Below are positions 46,901 through 59,559 of a stretch of DNA of 64,000 nt, in pieces. The position numbers were made by a program, and so were the translations under genes. The DNA comes from Bolinopsis microptera (Eukaryota > Ctenophora > Tentaculata > Lobata > Bolinopsidae), in contig NC_087079.1 in the NCBI RefSeq assembly GCF_026151205.1, positions 13,764,445-13,828,444 of the forward strand, in the 5' to 3' direction. The number at the start of each line of letters is the position of its first letter. Positions within the stretch are counted from its first letter, which is position 1. The notes beneath the pieces are model-generated. The model saw only the letters and a list, made by a program, of their open reading frames with translations, ran no database searches and was not told the origin of the DNA.

Positions 46901-49900
46901 ATTATTGAATATTGACTGCTAGTATTATTGGACTTCATTGCATGCTATATGCTTATAAGAGAAGTCAAAATAGATTTAGTATTTTCAAAACATTTCAAGC
47001 ACTGCTATTCTTGTGACTGTGCTGTAATTGGATTGTTTTGAACTAAAATAAACAAGTTCTTATTATTCGAAAACACTAACTGAAAGTAGTATTATATGAT
47101 GGATTTTTGAACATTTATTTTGGAAAAAAGTGAGACGCCTAGGTGATTGAAGTGAGCATATTACTCAATGAAACCGGCGGCACCCTTGTAATTGGTGCTT
47201 TACCGTGTCCCATGTTGAAGATAACTTTATTATTACGTCATGTTCATTGTTCACTGTTCACAGTAGTATTGTCTTATCGTGTCTTTATCTTCATAGTACC
47301 CATCATTATTATGAATAATATAGTTATTGTAGTTTACACTTTACGTGTAGCCCCAGTTGGTCTGCGGAGCGGCTGTAACATTTCTTGGAAACACAATGAT
47401 ATACCTTAAATATAGTTTATATTTATAACTTGTCAATATGGTAAGTTATAAATATGAATCATCAAACAATTTAAGAACACTAATATTTGATCATAAATTG
47501 CTTTAAAAATGATTTTGGGCACGTTCCATTAAAAATAAGCAAGCTCTGTCACTACTTTCTTGGCCACGGCGGTGAAATTTCGGGATTAGTGGAAGATAAC
47601 AAACACTGTCGGTCTCCTATACCCTCTGGAGGATTGATCAGAGAAGATCTTTATATTTAATTTTCTCAAATATTGGGTTTCATTTTTATAAAATAAGGAC
47701 ATGAAAAAATCCCGAAATACCATGATTAAATTTGGGGTACGAAATATGGCGGTTTTCGGAAAAAATTCCCATATTTTCGTTTCCATACCATTTAGATCAC
47801 CGGAATTATCATGTCGAACATAAATATGTCTCGTAAGGTAATACCTATCTATTATACTCTAGGTCTATGTAATGAAGTTGCGAACAGTGCGTTATATTTT
47901 CCAACCAATTACCAATCAACAGTTTTACTTCTCTAATGGCGTTAAGCAGTTATATCGACAGCTGGTAAATCACTATGAAACACTATGAAACAATTAAATG
48001 TGTTACTCAAATGATCTATACGATGGTGTGCTGCTGGCTCTGCTTCACATTAACCCACTCTGATCTGGTAGAGACACAATAAGACAATAAGTACCGTGAA
48101 CAGTTACCTCCAATATAGCTTCAACATGAAACATTATACTAATTACAAGGGTACCGCCGGTAACATTGAGTAAATTGCTTATTCAATTGTGTCTCACATT
48201 TTTCCAAAATGGCTGACGGCTGTTCAAAAATTCATCAATTGACGATTAATTAGAAATCGAGGTAACAAATCAAGTTCTGGCACACCGCACACCACGTTGC
48301 CACTATGTTTTCAAAATGATTACTTAAATACCGGACCGTGGTTTTGAGTACCGTCTAGTGATAATTAATTTGCCATGACGTGATAATCTTCAACGTTGTT
48401 AAACGGCATCCAACGCATCGGTCGAACAAAAAAAAGAGCATATTTCTCAAAATCATGATCACTAAACCACACAGGTACTACGAAGTGCTGCACATAAGTC
48501 CTGATATCTCAACAGCAGGCTCCTTTAACTGGGACATCACCCTCTGTCTTCTACTCGCCTGGGTTACTTGCTTCCTCTGCATGGTTAAAGGTAACTCTAA
48601 CTTCCCCCTTGATTGTGTCTTGCGGTGTCGATAAACCGATCAGCCGCAATTGAGGCTTGCGCCAATTCGCACGAGTGATAGCAACCGTTTTCATTCATTA
48701 TTGACCTTTTAGAATATTCACCACAAATCCGTGAAATACTGTAGTATTTCTTCATTATTAACCTATTTAAAGATTGAATATTCACCACAAATTTAATGAT
48801 ATACTCCTCCTCCTAGGTATCAAGACCTCTGGTAAGGTCGTGTACGTGACTGCCGTATTCCCTTTTATTGCCCTAGTTGGTCTTTTCATTATGGGCATGA
48901 CTCTGGAGGGTGCTATGGAGGGTGTCAAATACTTCTTCGATCCTACTGTGAGTTTCAACATTATTTTAACATTAGTTCAACATTATTTCAACATATTTTA
49001 TCAGGTTACTTGTTTTCTTTATAGGTGTGTATATGTCTGCGTTAATCTGGTGACGATTACAGTGCAGAAAGTTTAATCTTATTTAATTATGCACTGCCAA
49101 TAACTGTAAATTTAGTAAAGGCTTGTAAACCTGTTTATAAAGGTATAAATACCTGTAAATATCAGTTTTGGAAGATGATCTGAGATACTATACGTAAATC
49201 AGAATTGCTTCAAAGTTGCTCAGAATCCAGAGTAACCCAGATTTTACCGAGTTATAACTTAACTTTAGCAGCTAGATGATATCCAGCATATTCATAACAC
49301 ACAACTTCTCTTGATTTCACGACCCCTTCCGTGTGTTCGAAATGTGTCCAGGGCAATTAATCAAGTCTAGATCGATTTGGTCTTGTCAATTCTATCAGGT
49401 GCTATATGCACTATGTAGTTATACAGTGGGGACCATATATATTGGTCATTTCTCATCGAGATAATACGAACAGTGCTCATTATTTTCACTCAGCTATAAC
49501 CACGCATCCGAACCACCAATCTGCAAAATGTGCTCATAACAGGAATGATCATTATATACGGCACCAGTGCACCCCACTGTATGAGAAATATCATGTGACT
49601 TGACCTATCTCGTGACCTGAACCGTTATTTCAGTATAGATTTGCTGCTGACGCCGAGATGGACGCCAAAAACAACGTTACAATTTTAAGCAGCTGGAGAC
49701 ATTTGTACAATCCGTACTGCTGGCTTGAGGCTGCTGCTCAGATCTTCTACAGTCTGTCATTAGGTAAGCTACATTTTAACGAATCTATACTAATTACATT
49801 CATGTATCGTTATCACGTAGTACGTACATGTTTCATAATAAATCATCGGATAATTGTACAGGTCCTTCCAGATGATCTGACAATGCAATCAAATAATTCT

Positions 49901-52900
49901 TGGAGGATAAAATTAAAATTCTCAGGATTTGGATCATGTATAGCTTTCTCTTCGTACAATCCGCCCAAAACTAACTTCTACAAACACGCTCTGTGTATCT
50001 CGGTGGTGAACAGTGTTACCTCAATCTTCGCTGGTGTTACCATATTTGCTATCGTTGGTAGCAACGCCTACAAGAATAATATTTCTATCGATCAAGTAAG
50101 TGTTGGTGACACATCAACGCATATTTTGTAATTAATTTGCGTTCGTGAAGGGATGCGGAATCGCATATAATCAGTTAATCTAACCCTTAAATGGTGGCTC
50201 TTTTTTAAGCTGTCAATAATAAATGCTAAATTTCATTCCAAGTGTCAATAACCTAAACGTCAATAATATTAATTTATTAATTAAATATTTGCATTACTGT
50301 AACACATATTGTGAGCAATAATGTTCAACGTTAACAAAACGTTAACACGACGTTAATACAACGTTAACACGATCTACCCTTTCAGCTGGCTACAGGACCC
50401 GGACTGGCTTTCATTGCAGTGTCGGAAGCTATTGCAACAACTCCCGCCGCGCAACTCTGGAGTGCTCTGTTCTTCGTGATGTTGTTCATGTTGGGTATTG
50501 ACTCACAGGTAAGTTGAAATAATCATGTTAATTATTATAAATATTATTTGCTTAAAATGGGTTCATTTCACGGATGCTTAATGTTGAGGAATATCCCATA
50601 TAAAGATAAGAATGAGATTGGAATGGGAGTAATATCATAAATCATGAAATGTTTCAGTTTGCTGGTATTGAGGGTATGATGACTGCACTTGATGACACAA
50701 CACTCATACCAAAAGCAATTCCTCGCCCCGTCGTTATGGGTAGGAATATACACTATCCTGTTCTATCTTTAACACTTACAGCCTAGATAAGAGTAGATAA
50801 GAGCTTAGATAAGAGTAGTGCATAGTATAGTTATAATACATACTTTACCAATAAACCATGCTTAACTTTCATCTGGAAGGGATCGTAGACGGTTTAAGCA
50901 CTCTAAAAGAAACACTAAAACAGGTTTATCGGATTGTCCCCCCCCCACGGCTCGCATATTTTCATCTATATATATGGTGACAATTATCCTAATTTTTGCG
51001 AAAGCACCGACCAAAGGAAGCCGATGCTCACTTTTCGGGTTAGAGTTTCCAGACTCACAAATATACGACTGCAGGGAGATTTAAAATTCCCAAATTTAAA
51101 CTCCGCCGCGTGATACTACTAGTAATATACCATTAGCCACGAAACATGGCATCGGTATTGAGTCAGAAAGCTGGGGGAATATCCTTGATTTGATGCACTA
51201 GATTAATGACCACATGGTTATGATGTGATTACTATCATCACTAATCACTACGAAATATAACATAGCCTGTAACATAGCCCGTATCTAGTGCTTTCCGAGG
51301 TATCACCCGTGAAAGAAGTCGGCTATTCAATACGGAACCACTGCCCTTACAACAGGCCCTATTTCTCTGAGTACATCGGTAAATTCACATTTTGAGCTAC
51401 ATTCCAGCAAATGTCTGGTGCCGTTATCCGACCCTTACAGCTGTTTAATGCTGAGTCTTTCTTTAATCTGGTGTGGTGAAGATCTGCCTGTTTTGAGATT
51501 AGATGTGGTGGGAAAGTCTAATTTAACACTTTAGTGTAGTGTAATCATTATGTACAATGTTACTGTTAGTTTAAAAATTACCAACCTATCTGAAGGCTAA
51601 TTCTTTCACTGACTTGCCTTCAAAATGTTCACATGGCACCAAGATTGGCAATCTGACTGGTCCCGTACAGTTTGGAACTAAAATTCTCCAGCTCTGCCCT
51701 TCTAGCGGGAAATACTCCCGCTCCTACTTGTGTAGCTCTGTAGCATGACTGTGACAAGGCCAGAAGTACAACCTTCATAATACATTAGGAAGGTCTGCTT
51801 GTGTTGTCAAATTGTCAACCGTGCTCACGCGTGAGAGGGCTTGACGTGATGACGGCCACCCGGTCGTCTCATCCCATCCTGAGACGGATACCGCCCTGAA
51901 ACCAACTAAAAGCAGCCCAGATCACAAGAGCGCCTACACTGGTACGGTGTAGTGCTTATTTTACACAGACAGGTTGGTATGTGAGTGTCTACTAGAAAAG
52001 CCTTTATAGTGGAGAGTAGGTTCCTTACTGGACACTGGTTTCCTCTGGAGAACAGTCTGGAACTTGTTCCATATTGTCCACATAACAGTACGGTGAGACG
52101 GTGAGAACTTGAGAATATGCTCTCATACGAGTTAGTCACGCTACAGACAGGGAGCATGGCACGTGACTGATGACTCATGCCTCACTTGCCATGATATTGT
52201 TAATAGTTGATCCGGCGCATAGAAATTAAGCGGAGCAAAAAGTTTTCCAAAACTTGCTTGTGACTCATGACACTATGACAGATGTCCGCGCAAATTGAAC
52301 CCATTCACAGAATAAATGATAAATAATAATGAAGTTCCCAGACCTACATCAGTAACATTACTTTAATATAACTACTTTTTCAGGTCTTTTCTGCTCTTTC
52401 TCTTTCCTCCTGGGCCTCCCCTTTGGGATGCAGAACGGCCAGTACCTCGTGGACCTCTTCGACAACTTCTCTGCCAACTTCCCCCTCATGATGGTGGCCT
52501 TCTTTGAGGTCATCGCTGTTTCTTGGGTTTACGGGATCGACAGGTAACTTTAGCGTCATTCCCAGTTGTTGTTGCAGAGTAACACGATAATTAACTGACA
52601 ATGTGTCTTGCGCAATGTCTTACGATGAGTTTTCTGACAATTCAAGATGTATACACCTAGAATTATCCTCAATCCTCATAGAAGGTTTTATAATTAGACA
52701 GCCAGGATGACTGGGGCCAGTTGAGCTGGTGATGAGCATAATTGAAGTAGAGTATTCAATATTATAATTTTTAATACATATAAAAATAATAATATAAAAA
52801 TAATACATGTATAATATAACTTTACAGCATATGATTCCGACACATTGTGTGTACATTGTACAAGCGACTAAAGTGACTCAATTTTAATCTGCCGAGGGAT

Positions 52901-55900
52901 TGTGATCCAGCTTGACAAGTTATTCATTTGCCGAGATTCACCCTCATTTGTTTTTTAATCAAATATTGATAGAATTACATGTTGAGCAGTCTGTCTATAG
53001 ATTTATAACGGACATGTTAGTGTAGGTTCATATAGTGAACTTCTTTTGAGAACGTGATACAAGCTTGTTTTGATGAAATATATAACGATGCTTTATAAAA
53101 TTTAATGATGCCGTGTCAAAACGTGTATTACCTCCCCAGTCGCCTAGATGTCTCCAGAGTCCAGATTTTACTAACTTCTCAAGCTTTCTCAGATTTCTCA
53201 GATTTAACCAGGTTTCTCTTTAACACCCTCTGTTCCCCTCTAGATTCTGTGAAGATTTCGAGGAGATGACCGGATACTACCCCAACATAGTGTGGAGGAT
53301 CATGTGGGTTGTGGTGACCCCCCTCAGTCTGGCTTTCGTCCTCATCTACTCTCTTGTGGATCAGCTTCAAACTCCTCTTCTGTACGGCAAATTCGTTGGC
53401 TGTAATGTAAGTTACTACTAAGCTACTACTACTACTACTAAGTAAACAGTTAGTTCTAGTTTTGTTTTATGTTGTGCAGTTAGAGCTGTGGATAGTTTGT
53501 TTCTGGCAAGACGTGTCTTAGTTCATATTCCGACATAACCTGACTACAACCTTACCTAAACTCTCAAAATACCCAACCAAAATCTGATCTTGACTTTACC
53601 AAAACCTGACGATGAGCTCCAGTGTGAAATGTGTTAGTAGAACTTGTCTCAAGGGACGGTTCACATATTACGCGATAGGAAAGCCAGATCCTTCCCGTTA
53701 GCCACTTTTGACTTTACACACAACTGTTGTGTAGAAATTACATTTTTCAAATCCCCTCCACCAAAACTAGCTTACGTAATATAAGAACGATATCTTTCTG
53801 GCTATAAAGTCTCACGCTGTTTTCACTGTTCCTAGAACATTATCTACATTCTGCCCATTTAAACTGAGTTCCCTAGTAATGGCCCAGCACCTTGCGCCAA
53901 CAGGAAATCTTGTGGTAACATAACGGTATTAAAACCTGAATTAGCTTCCTATAGTCGTCCAAAATGTGTTTGATATCAGCCCTTTTAAACAATTCACCAG
54001 AATTTGTCTACACTAGCTTCCAACCTTGTACCCACTTATAGATTGTGTAAATTCTATAGTATAACAAGGGTGTAGAATTTGCACTGTGAAAACAAAACTA
54101 CATAACATCTCTGTGAAATACATGTACTAACTGCTTCTACAGAATCCTTACTACTCACGCTATGACACAATGTGCTATTATCTTAATATAACGGACAACA
54201 ACATTAATTACTAATTACTAATTACTAATTATTCATTCAACATGCGATTAGTACTTGTTTTTATTATACATTCTCCTCAATAGTTACCAAAACCTGATAT
54301 TTTGGCCAGCACATGCTATCACTTTAAAGTAACGTATATGTTTAACGAGCGGAATTCACTTTATAATCACATTATACTTCGTCAATGCTAAAGTAAAGCT
54401 GATCAGTACGTTATCATTCGTGTTCAGTGTTCGGCTAGTCTATAACAAGGAGCATGAACTAATCTTTAAGTTAATAATCATCGTATTACTTTACTGGGCC
54501 GCTCTCAGCCTGTCATTCCGCCGAATCTCTATTCTATGTTTATGAACATGATAGCCTGAGGTCCCAGGTAACGTATATTACTATGATTATGTAAACGCGC
54601 GCTCAATCAGGATTAAACCCCAGTTTAACGGCTTCCTTTGAACAAGCGGTACTTATTTTCAAAGCTAGTTTATGAGAAACCATTAAATTCACGGCCTCAT
54701 CTTCACAGACCATGCTTTGGACCATGTCTGAAGCTTATAACACTAATTCTTACTGAAATTACTGAATCATTGAGTAATTCCATGCTGTTCTTAATAAATT
54801 TTCATTTTTTATTTTCATAACTTGTCATTGCCCCGGTAAACATAAACATCTGGGGTATCTTGCAACGTGTTAGAACACGATATATTCCGTATATTCGAGT
54901 GTATACTGGGAAGTTGAAAACTTTCTCCGGTTCATAAATGTGTTGCCTAGGTGAATTCCGGCCGTGTTCGGATTAAATCCTGCCTTTACAAACACGGTAT
55001 CAATGATGGTAATGAATATCTTTGCAGTTTCCGAATAACGGGCCGCAGGAAATTTCTATATTTATATGAGCTTTTTAACCTAATTCTACGGAATGCATGG
55101 CACAATATCATCCTTAATGTGATTGGTAACTGATATCATAGTTGCTGTATGATCTGGCGAACTACTTAATCCGGTGCGATCTGAATGTTAGTTCCTGGAA
55201 TGTTAAAAATGAACAGAAGTGAGTGTTGTACAGCGTTCGAACTTCTGTGGATCAATTTGAAGCTGGCATTTGATATCGAATAGTAATAGGATCTATTCCA
55301 GTTCAACATTCATGAAAAAGCCTGCTCTTCTTATGTGTATTCCAATTGGTACTGATTCTAATATCCCCGATCACAGATGCTAACTTCTCTAGAAAAGTTG
55401 TAACTTTCAGTGATCTCATCCGGCAATTGCCAACTTCAAACTGTTCCATTATAACAGCCACTTGTGTGACCTTGTCACTTGTTACACGTTGTTTTTAGAG
55501 TTAGTGATCACGAAACTGCTCTTAAACATAGATTGTTTTAAATCGTGACTCGTGTGTCACCTCTAAACAGCATGGCTGGAGCACATTGCTCTGTCCGTGA
55601 AACTTACTGTAAAAATGGAAGCCGCGAAAATATTTTGTTTTGGAAGTGCACCATTAAATTGTTCAGTAGAAAGCGCGCGCATCATAAAACATACCACGCG
55701 CGCGCAGTTTATCCACTACGAAAATCTAGAATCGAATGTAATATCATGAATATATGCACGCAGACGAATTTCTGAAGTAAAAGCAAAACCAACATCTGAA
55801 CATTTACATGACGCAAGTTGTTTGACAAAATGACATATTAGGTGATCTTAGTTACTGGTACAACGATCTTACTGAAGGTTTAAGTTGGCAGCAGTATTTA

Positions 55901-56933
55901 GTGAATTTACAGTTAAGAATGAAACTTAGTCAGTTCCGCATGAATTAATTTTGCAGAGCAGTTCCATCACTTGTCGGACTCCGGTGGCCTAATGGCCTTA
56001 TAAGACAAATTGTTAAATATCCTAACCGACCGATCAAACTTCGTTATAAATGTTTTATTTCTCCGGAATCTAATAAGCTAATAGATTTAACGGGTAATTA
56101 TGCTGTAATTTGTGCCTCAACAAATATTGTTAGTCATTAGAAGGGGTCAGATCGTCGCCTGGGCGATTTCGATCTTAGCGAGCACACTAATCTACCATCT
56201 TTGTACGGAAAAGATCAAAGACTCGTGATGTAATATTTGTGATAACATGTTGGTACTTGGTGGTACAAGTAAAACATCAAGCTTGTTATCCTATAAACAT
56301 ATAAAATACGTGTATAAATAAATAGCGTGGAATGTTTATCTAACTGAATAATGCTGTAATATCTATTCAATATAAGATATTTACGTTACCAAATATCTAT
56401 TGAACATTAAAGACCTCGAAATACACACTCTTACGTATACCGAAACAGAAACAGAAACCGTATACCGAAACAGAAACAGAAACATAAACTCATCTCACAA
56501 TTTGTGCAGGCCGATGGCGATAGTTGGACTGAAGATGTGAATTACCCTCCATGGGCTTGGGGCCTTGCTGGAATCCTCGTCTTCTCATCCTTCCTCTTCA
56601 TCCCCGTCATGGCTGCCATTGCATTCCTCCCGAAAGTACTTGGTCCTAAGTGGGAGATTACTCTACCGTAAGTTTATCACGTGCAATATCACGTGCAATA
56701 TCTCTTTCTTGTTGGTTCAATAAATTTATCAGGTCTACAGCTTTGGGCGCTATAGTTTGTGGTTATCCACTCAGAACATTTGCTTTTAATACTGATTATT
56801 TTATCATTTTTGATCAATTTAGATTATGTACCTTGAGACGTATATTTTCAGGCTGGTGGCTGCCGTTGAGGACGCGAAGAAGAAGAACGGAGCCATGGCG
56901 ATGACTGGAAACTATCCAAATAGTGCCGCATGA
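38275..56933 (+). CDS. Sodium- and chloride-dependent transporter, SLC6 family (15 exons seen)
   Basis: Fifteen exons join in frame into 606 residues and a stop: 38275-38362, 40881-40976, 44896-45027, 46424-46527, 46719-46804, 48475-48590, 48817-48947, 49634-49763, 49926-50095, 50386-50508, 50658-50739, 52384-52543, 53244-53406, 56510-56667, 56852-56933. All introns are GT-AG with matching phases. SLC6 proteins are plasma-membrane symporters that take up amino acids, GABA, taurine, creatine or monoamines with Na+ and Cl-. The TM1 signature GLGNLWRFP is present with Gly, not Asp, before LGN, which argues against a monoamine substrate. TM6 [11 protein letters not shown] and TM8 MLGIDSQ carry expected ion-site residues. 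The substrate is unknown. The starting Met is upstream of the first listed exon. A receptor gene is nested in intron 40977-44895. Confidence 0.95.
41154..41837. mobile_element. 684-bp foldback element in SLC6 intron, 9-bp target duplication
   Basis: It is an almost complete palindrome: two ~325-bp arms around a ~22-bp centre near 41496. The tips share TTGGTAGATCACCGACC. CAATTCAAC flanks both sides (41145-41153 and 41838-41846). The arms are built of many small palindromic words such as TAAGCCGGCTATAAGCCGG, so each arm can also fold on itself. No coding capacity. Long inverted ends with a 9-bp duplication suggest a non-autonomous Mutator-like or foldback element. Confidence 0.92.
42524..42907. 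repeat. 46-bp tandem repeat directly before the receptor gene
   Basis: Seven full units and a partial one, unit starting ACCAACTGATTCCTTGATAA. The first is separated from the rest by a 45-bp insert. The last partial unit stops two bases before the receptor ATG at 42910. Confidence 0.95.
42910..43890 (+). CDS. Seven-transmembrane receptor, class-A-like GPCR, nested in SLC6 intron
   Basis: A single-exon frame of 326 residues. Helices by hydrophobicity lie at about 33-58, 66-92, 103-137, 146-171, 182-213, 224-252 and 259-281. Class A landmarks are present or altered: Asn52 in FLNPLLF (TM1), Asp77 in NITDFL (TM2), Cys107 at the top of TM3, and [10 protein letters not shown] where DRY is expected. 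Pro238 in NIPYF stands in TM6, and [10 protein letters not shown] replaces NPxxY in TM7. No Cys is seen in the second outer loop to pair with Cys107. N-terminal N-glycosylation sites are Asn6 and Asn17. The ligand is unknown. The gene lies on the same strand as the SLC6 host. Being intronless it may have arisen by retroposition, although many GPCRs are single-exon. CCTAAG before the ATG could also be a splice acceptor from a 5' exon. Confidence 0.85.
   Translation: MIIFWNLTLFERDPVHNVSEIAPYTPSTGDKTINYFLGTFFIFPWIISTFLNPLLFCHFKKTKTNITTLFKCLNITDFLTNLWAPLVYTHLMLTPELLPSSHIVLRCTRLWTCLFGCFSQNVGFLLAVSRAIKIVFPFYNMKQRNILIYLFGYVAYMTINNGTHFIATAFFKTNEWGTKLLKIVFNLCLWANFSHCCAGVIISVSTLIYLFITIKRNPGKDNAKYITSCITIMLINIPYFISVLSIVIVWWVSTEQISFYEIVFAWIPITTSAINATVILTRNGDARNSVFGILQRWFGHKDADSTLSLLQLEKSGFRLQTGTSEI
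43891..44895. other. Remainder of SLC6 intron after the receptor gene
   Basis: AT-rich sequence that should hold the receptor 3' UTR. An AATAAA occurs at about 44670. Nothing else recognised. Confidence 0.45.
44896..46527 (+). CDS. SLC6 exons: TM2 and TM3
   Basis: 44896-45027 encodes [17 protein letters not shown] and VELWIGQ; the Tyr of IPYF is the usual Cl--site Tyr and GQ ends TM2. 46424-46527 encodes [20 protein letters not shown] and ends ASFQK; YYN in TM3 holds the Tyr of the outer substrate gate. Confidence 0.93.
45764..45792. repeat. (CA)n microsatellite
   Basis: About 14 CA dinucleotides with one AA interruption, in an SLC6 intron. Confidence 0.95.
46719..48947 (+). CDS. SLC6 exons: extracellular loop 2, TM4 and TM5
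   Basis: 46719-46804 is a short loop 2 with Cys residues ([12 protein letters not shown]) and an N-glycosylation site (NNT); it is shorter than in monoamine carriers. 48475-48590 carries TM4 ([19 protein letters not shown]) and 48817-48947 carries TM5 ([20 protein letters not shown]). The intron between the first two holds a 1.1-kb inverted-repeat element. Confidence 0.92.
47098..48236. mobile_element. 1.1-kb inverted-repeat element in SLC6 intron
   Basis: The left end GATGGATTTTTGAACA matches the reverse complement of the right end GATGAATTTTTGAACA. The match continues inward for nearly 200 bp (TTTTGGAAAAA, GTGAGAC, TTACTCAATG, ACCGGCGG, ACCCTTGTAATT, CATGTTGAAG, ACTGTTCAC, ATTGTCTTAT.GTGTCT). 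There is about 700 bp of internal sequence without a transposase frame. A non-autonomous DNA transposon is inferred; the target duplication is not resolved. Confidence 0.8.
49634..50739 (+). CDS. SLC6 exons: TM6 to TM8
   Basis: 49634-49763 ends in QIFYSLSLG and 49926-50095 resumes [12 protein letters not shown], together the unwound TM6; then TM7 ([19 protein letters not shown]). 50386-50508 has [13 protein letters not shown] (loop 4) and TM8 with LGIDSQ. 50658-50739 continues [13 protein letters not shown]. The 162-nt intron 49764-49925 is a multiple of three and has no in-frame stop. Confidence 0.93.
50740..52383. other. SLC6 intron between TM8 and TM9 exons
   Basis: Nothing recognised in 1.6 kb apart from a short C run at about 50939-50947. 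Confidence 0.5.
52384..56933 (+). CDS. SLC6 exons: TM9 to TM12 and C-terminus
   Basis: 52384-52543 gives TM9-10 ([32 protein letters not shown]). 53244-53406 gives [18 protein letters not shown] and TM11. 56510-56667 gives [14 protein letters not shown] and TM12. 56852-56933 is the short tail ending [19 protein letters not shown] candidate AATAAA is at 57441, about 510 nt after the stop. Confidence 0.93.
53407..56509. other. SLC6 intron between TM11 and TM12 exons
   Basis: A 3.1-kb intron. Short open frames inside it have no recognisable domains. A small direct repeat (TATACCGAAACAGAAACAGA, with variants) sits just before the acceptor at about 56436-56482. Confidence 0.5.
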
Positions 56934-57446
56934 TCAATTTGAATTAGGTTCATTGTTATGCTAGGAAATTTACTTTACGATGGATTTAATTGAAATCATC
57001 TGCAGCAGGCAGGTTTATGCTGAAAACAGGGCAGTAAGATTTCGATATCATTTTAAAAGCTGGTCAATGTTGTTGGTTTCCTTCTTTCGGCAAAGTGAAA
57101 TTAGCTTTCCGTTGGGAAAAGTTTAGTCATTGAAAAATGAGCATTACATAGCCAAAAGAGGGAATGCAACATTTATTGATCACCATTGACTATTAGGTTG
57201 TATCTGTGAATTGTGTATTATCACCCCTTAGATAGGTCAAATAGGTTAACATTAATGTAATTAATTATTATCATAATTTACTCATATATCATAGTGTATT
57301 GTTTAGAAAGAGATTTTCCTTTATTGACGAAATGTAGAATGAAATAATATCTTAATAATTTATAAGAACTGGTTTAAATTTATCAACTTTTTAAAATATT
57401 TTACGGTTTTCCGAAGAGATGTGCAAAGCGCAATTTCTAAAATAAA

Positions 57447-58920
57447 AGTTTACATTGTCAGTTTAAAGTTAGGACAAGCCAATTTATATGATCGGCCTTA
57501 AGAATGTACTAAATGTAAATTTGTGTGAAAAAGTCCATCATAGCCGCAATGACAGTTTTTTAGATAATGCCATATAAGTGATGTTACCATTTGTCATCGC
57601 AAACTTGAATTTCAAATTCACGGCTTTTCTGAATGTAGTTGGTTATTGTGTTTGATAGTTTCTAAATATTTATCAAATTTTTTCGTAGTTGTTTTTACAC
57701 ATGAAATTATATACCAAACATGAACACCTAATCACAAGTAAGTGACCTGGTCAAGTATGAACTGGTTGTACTATTTGAGAGACAGATAGCCGATTGACAT
57801 AAATAGAATCACTAACGGGCAGGCCATTAGCGATATCCCGAAGTGATGGTGCCAAAAAAGCCAGCTAGTGAAACCGTTGGAGGTGGCGATGGCTCAGATC
57901 TCTTGTTGGCCCTTTTGACCCTAGAGGTAACATTAAACTATCACTTATCCTTCTATTTCAAGGTGCAAGTAAAACCTTATCAGTTATAATTCACATCCTT
58001 CGAATTTGCGTTAACCCAAAATGTTATTTAGTTCGCCAGAAATGTAACTCTCGTCAATATGAGTCCAGCTACAGTACAGATAGAATATATTGACCAGCAG
58101 CCAATATCTTAGATTGAATATGATGACCGATATCTAAATGAAATTATTAAATATCAAAAGAAACCAAAACCATGTGAATTGTAACTGATAAGGGAGAATC
58201 AGTTTTAACTATGGTTGATTATTTAAGTCGAAGCACTAAACAGCGGTTTGATATATAATATAGGAAACAATTAATTAGATTGTATCGTCATAAAAGCAGC
58301 CGAGTTGTGCAAAGCGAGTTATACTTATATGAAAAATGTTTAATAATACATTGTAATAATTTACTATGTAATGTTTATAATTATATCTTTTAATATCATG
58401 TTTTTCTTTTAATTGTTAGTTAGTGTTACGTCAATAACCTGAAAAACAAGATAATAAAAATAAGAGTCTTCAAAATTTAGGGGTTGAGGAACTGATTTGT
58501 GACAATTTGGTCGATTCAGGGTGTCATGGAACAGTTATAATTGTGGTAGTGACCATCTGCATCTTTCATAGTTTCATGTTAATACAATTACGAACCATTC
58601 CACATTTTGGACTGGCAGTTTCGGGGGGTTAAAAAACTGGTCGAAACTAAAGGTGTAAAGATCTTCTGTTTCTCCCTTGACCCTTCCCCGTTCCGCTGCA
58701 GCAGCGAGCTAAAATTGAAAATTAAAATTTCGCTTCACCCTCGTCGACGGTCTATAATATTTGGAACAAATATTTTACGAGTATCACCCGTTAACAAATT
58801 TGATAGCTTTTGGGTCGAAAAACTCGTAAAAATTCGAAAAATGTTGAGGCCATATTCTAGCAACTTAATTAAATTTAATGCCGGCAAGAATATTCAATAT
58901 TTTTTGTTTCAATCTCATTA
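57447..58920. other. Downstream of SLC6, nothing recognised
   Basis: A 104-codon frame at 58607-58921 has no domain pattern and lacks plausible splice partners; not called as a gene. Confidence 0.45.
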
Positions 58921-58926
58921 ATATTG

Positions 58927-58955
58927 ATATTGCCTGTACGCAGTACAGGCAATAT
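58927..58955. repeat. 13-bp-arm hairpin
   Basis: ATATTGCCTGTAC-GCA-GTACAGGCAATAT, perfect arms with a three-base loop, shortly before the first ~200-bp direct repeat. Confidence 0.85.
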
Positions 58956-58997
58956 AGTCAGTAGTCAGTACGTGTCGAACTAGAGTCCAGGATTCTT

Positions 58998-59197
58998 GTC
59001 AGCCCCAAGTTTCCCGGCTTAAAAGTACATAAATAGGGAGTCGGATGGGATTGATATGATGACACAGCTACCATTCATAACTTAGAGCATTTCCTTTTGT
59101 TGATGTCACAAATTCAGCGCCGAATTGTCCGACAGCGTTTTAAATCCTCACCAAGCCAATCCCAAAGATTTTAGTAGGATCACGGCATTGCCTATCA
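58998..59197. repeat. ~200-bp direct repeat, left copy (flanks tRNA)
   Basis: It is collinear and about 95% identical by eye with 59831-60040, from GTCAGCCCCAAGTTTCCC to CCTATCATTG. The right copy has small insertions (GATTAT, AAC). Confidence 0.93.
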
Positions 59198-59559
59198 TTG
59201 CCGCCATAGTGCCGCCATAGTGCCACGACAGTGCCGCAACAGTGCCATCGGGATCCAGATGTATGACCCAATTAACTCCTCATGTTTGTATACAAATTTT
59301 AGGGAGGAAAGATACAAATTACAATGATTTGAATCAGAAATAATTTGTGTTACATGCATCATATCTTCGATACTCAACGATGGTTGGCAATGTTCGTTTT
59401 GTTGCAATTTGTGTTTTTATCCTATTACTCGTTTAATGATGTCAAAATATCATTGTTAACAAGACAGATATCATTGTTAACAAGATAAACAATTACACAA
59501 TATCCAATTATCTTATCTAAACCTGGGTATATATAGATCTAGATAGTACCCAAAACATC

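Noticed and set aside
55545-55775. 76-codon frame in the last long SLC6 intron
   Set aside because: Lys/Arg-rich chance translation with no matching splice phase to the flanking exons, which already join in frame without it.
58607-58921. 104-codon frame downstream of SLC6
   Set aside because: Basic, low-complexity translation, no splice partners, promoter or recognisable motif.
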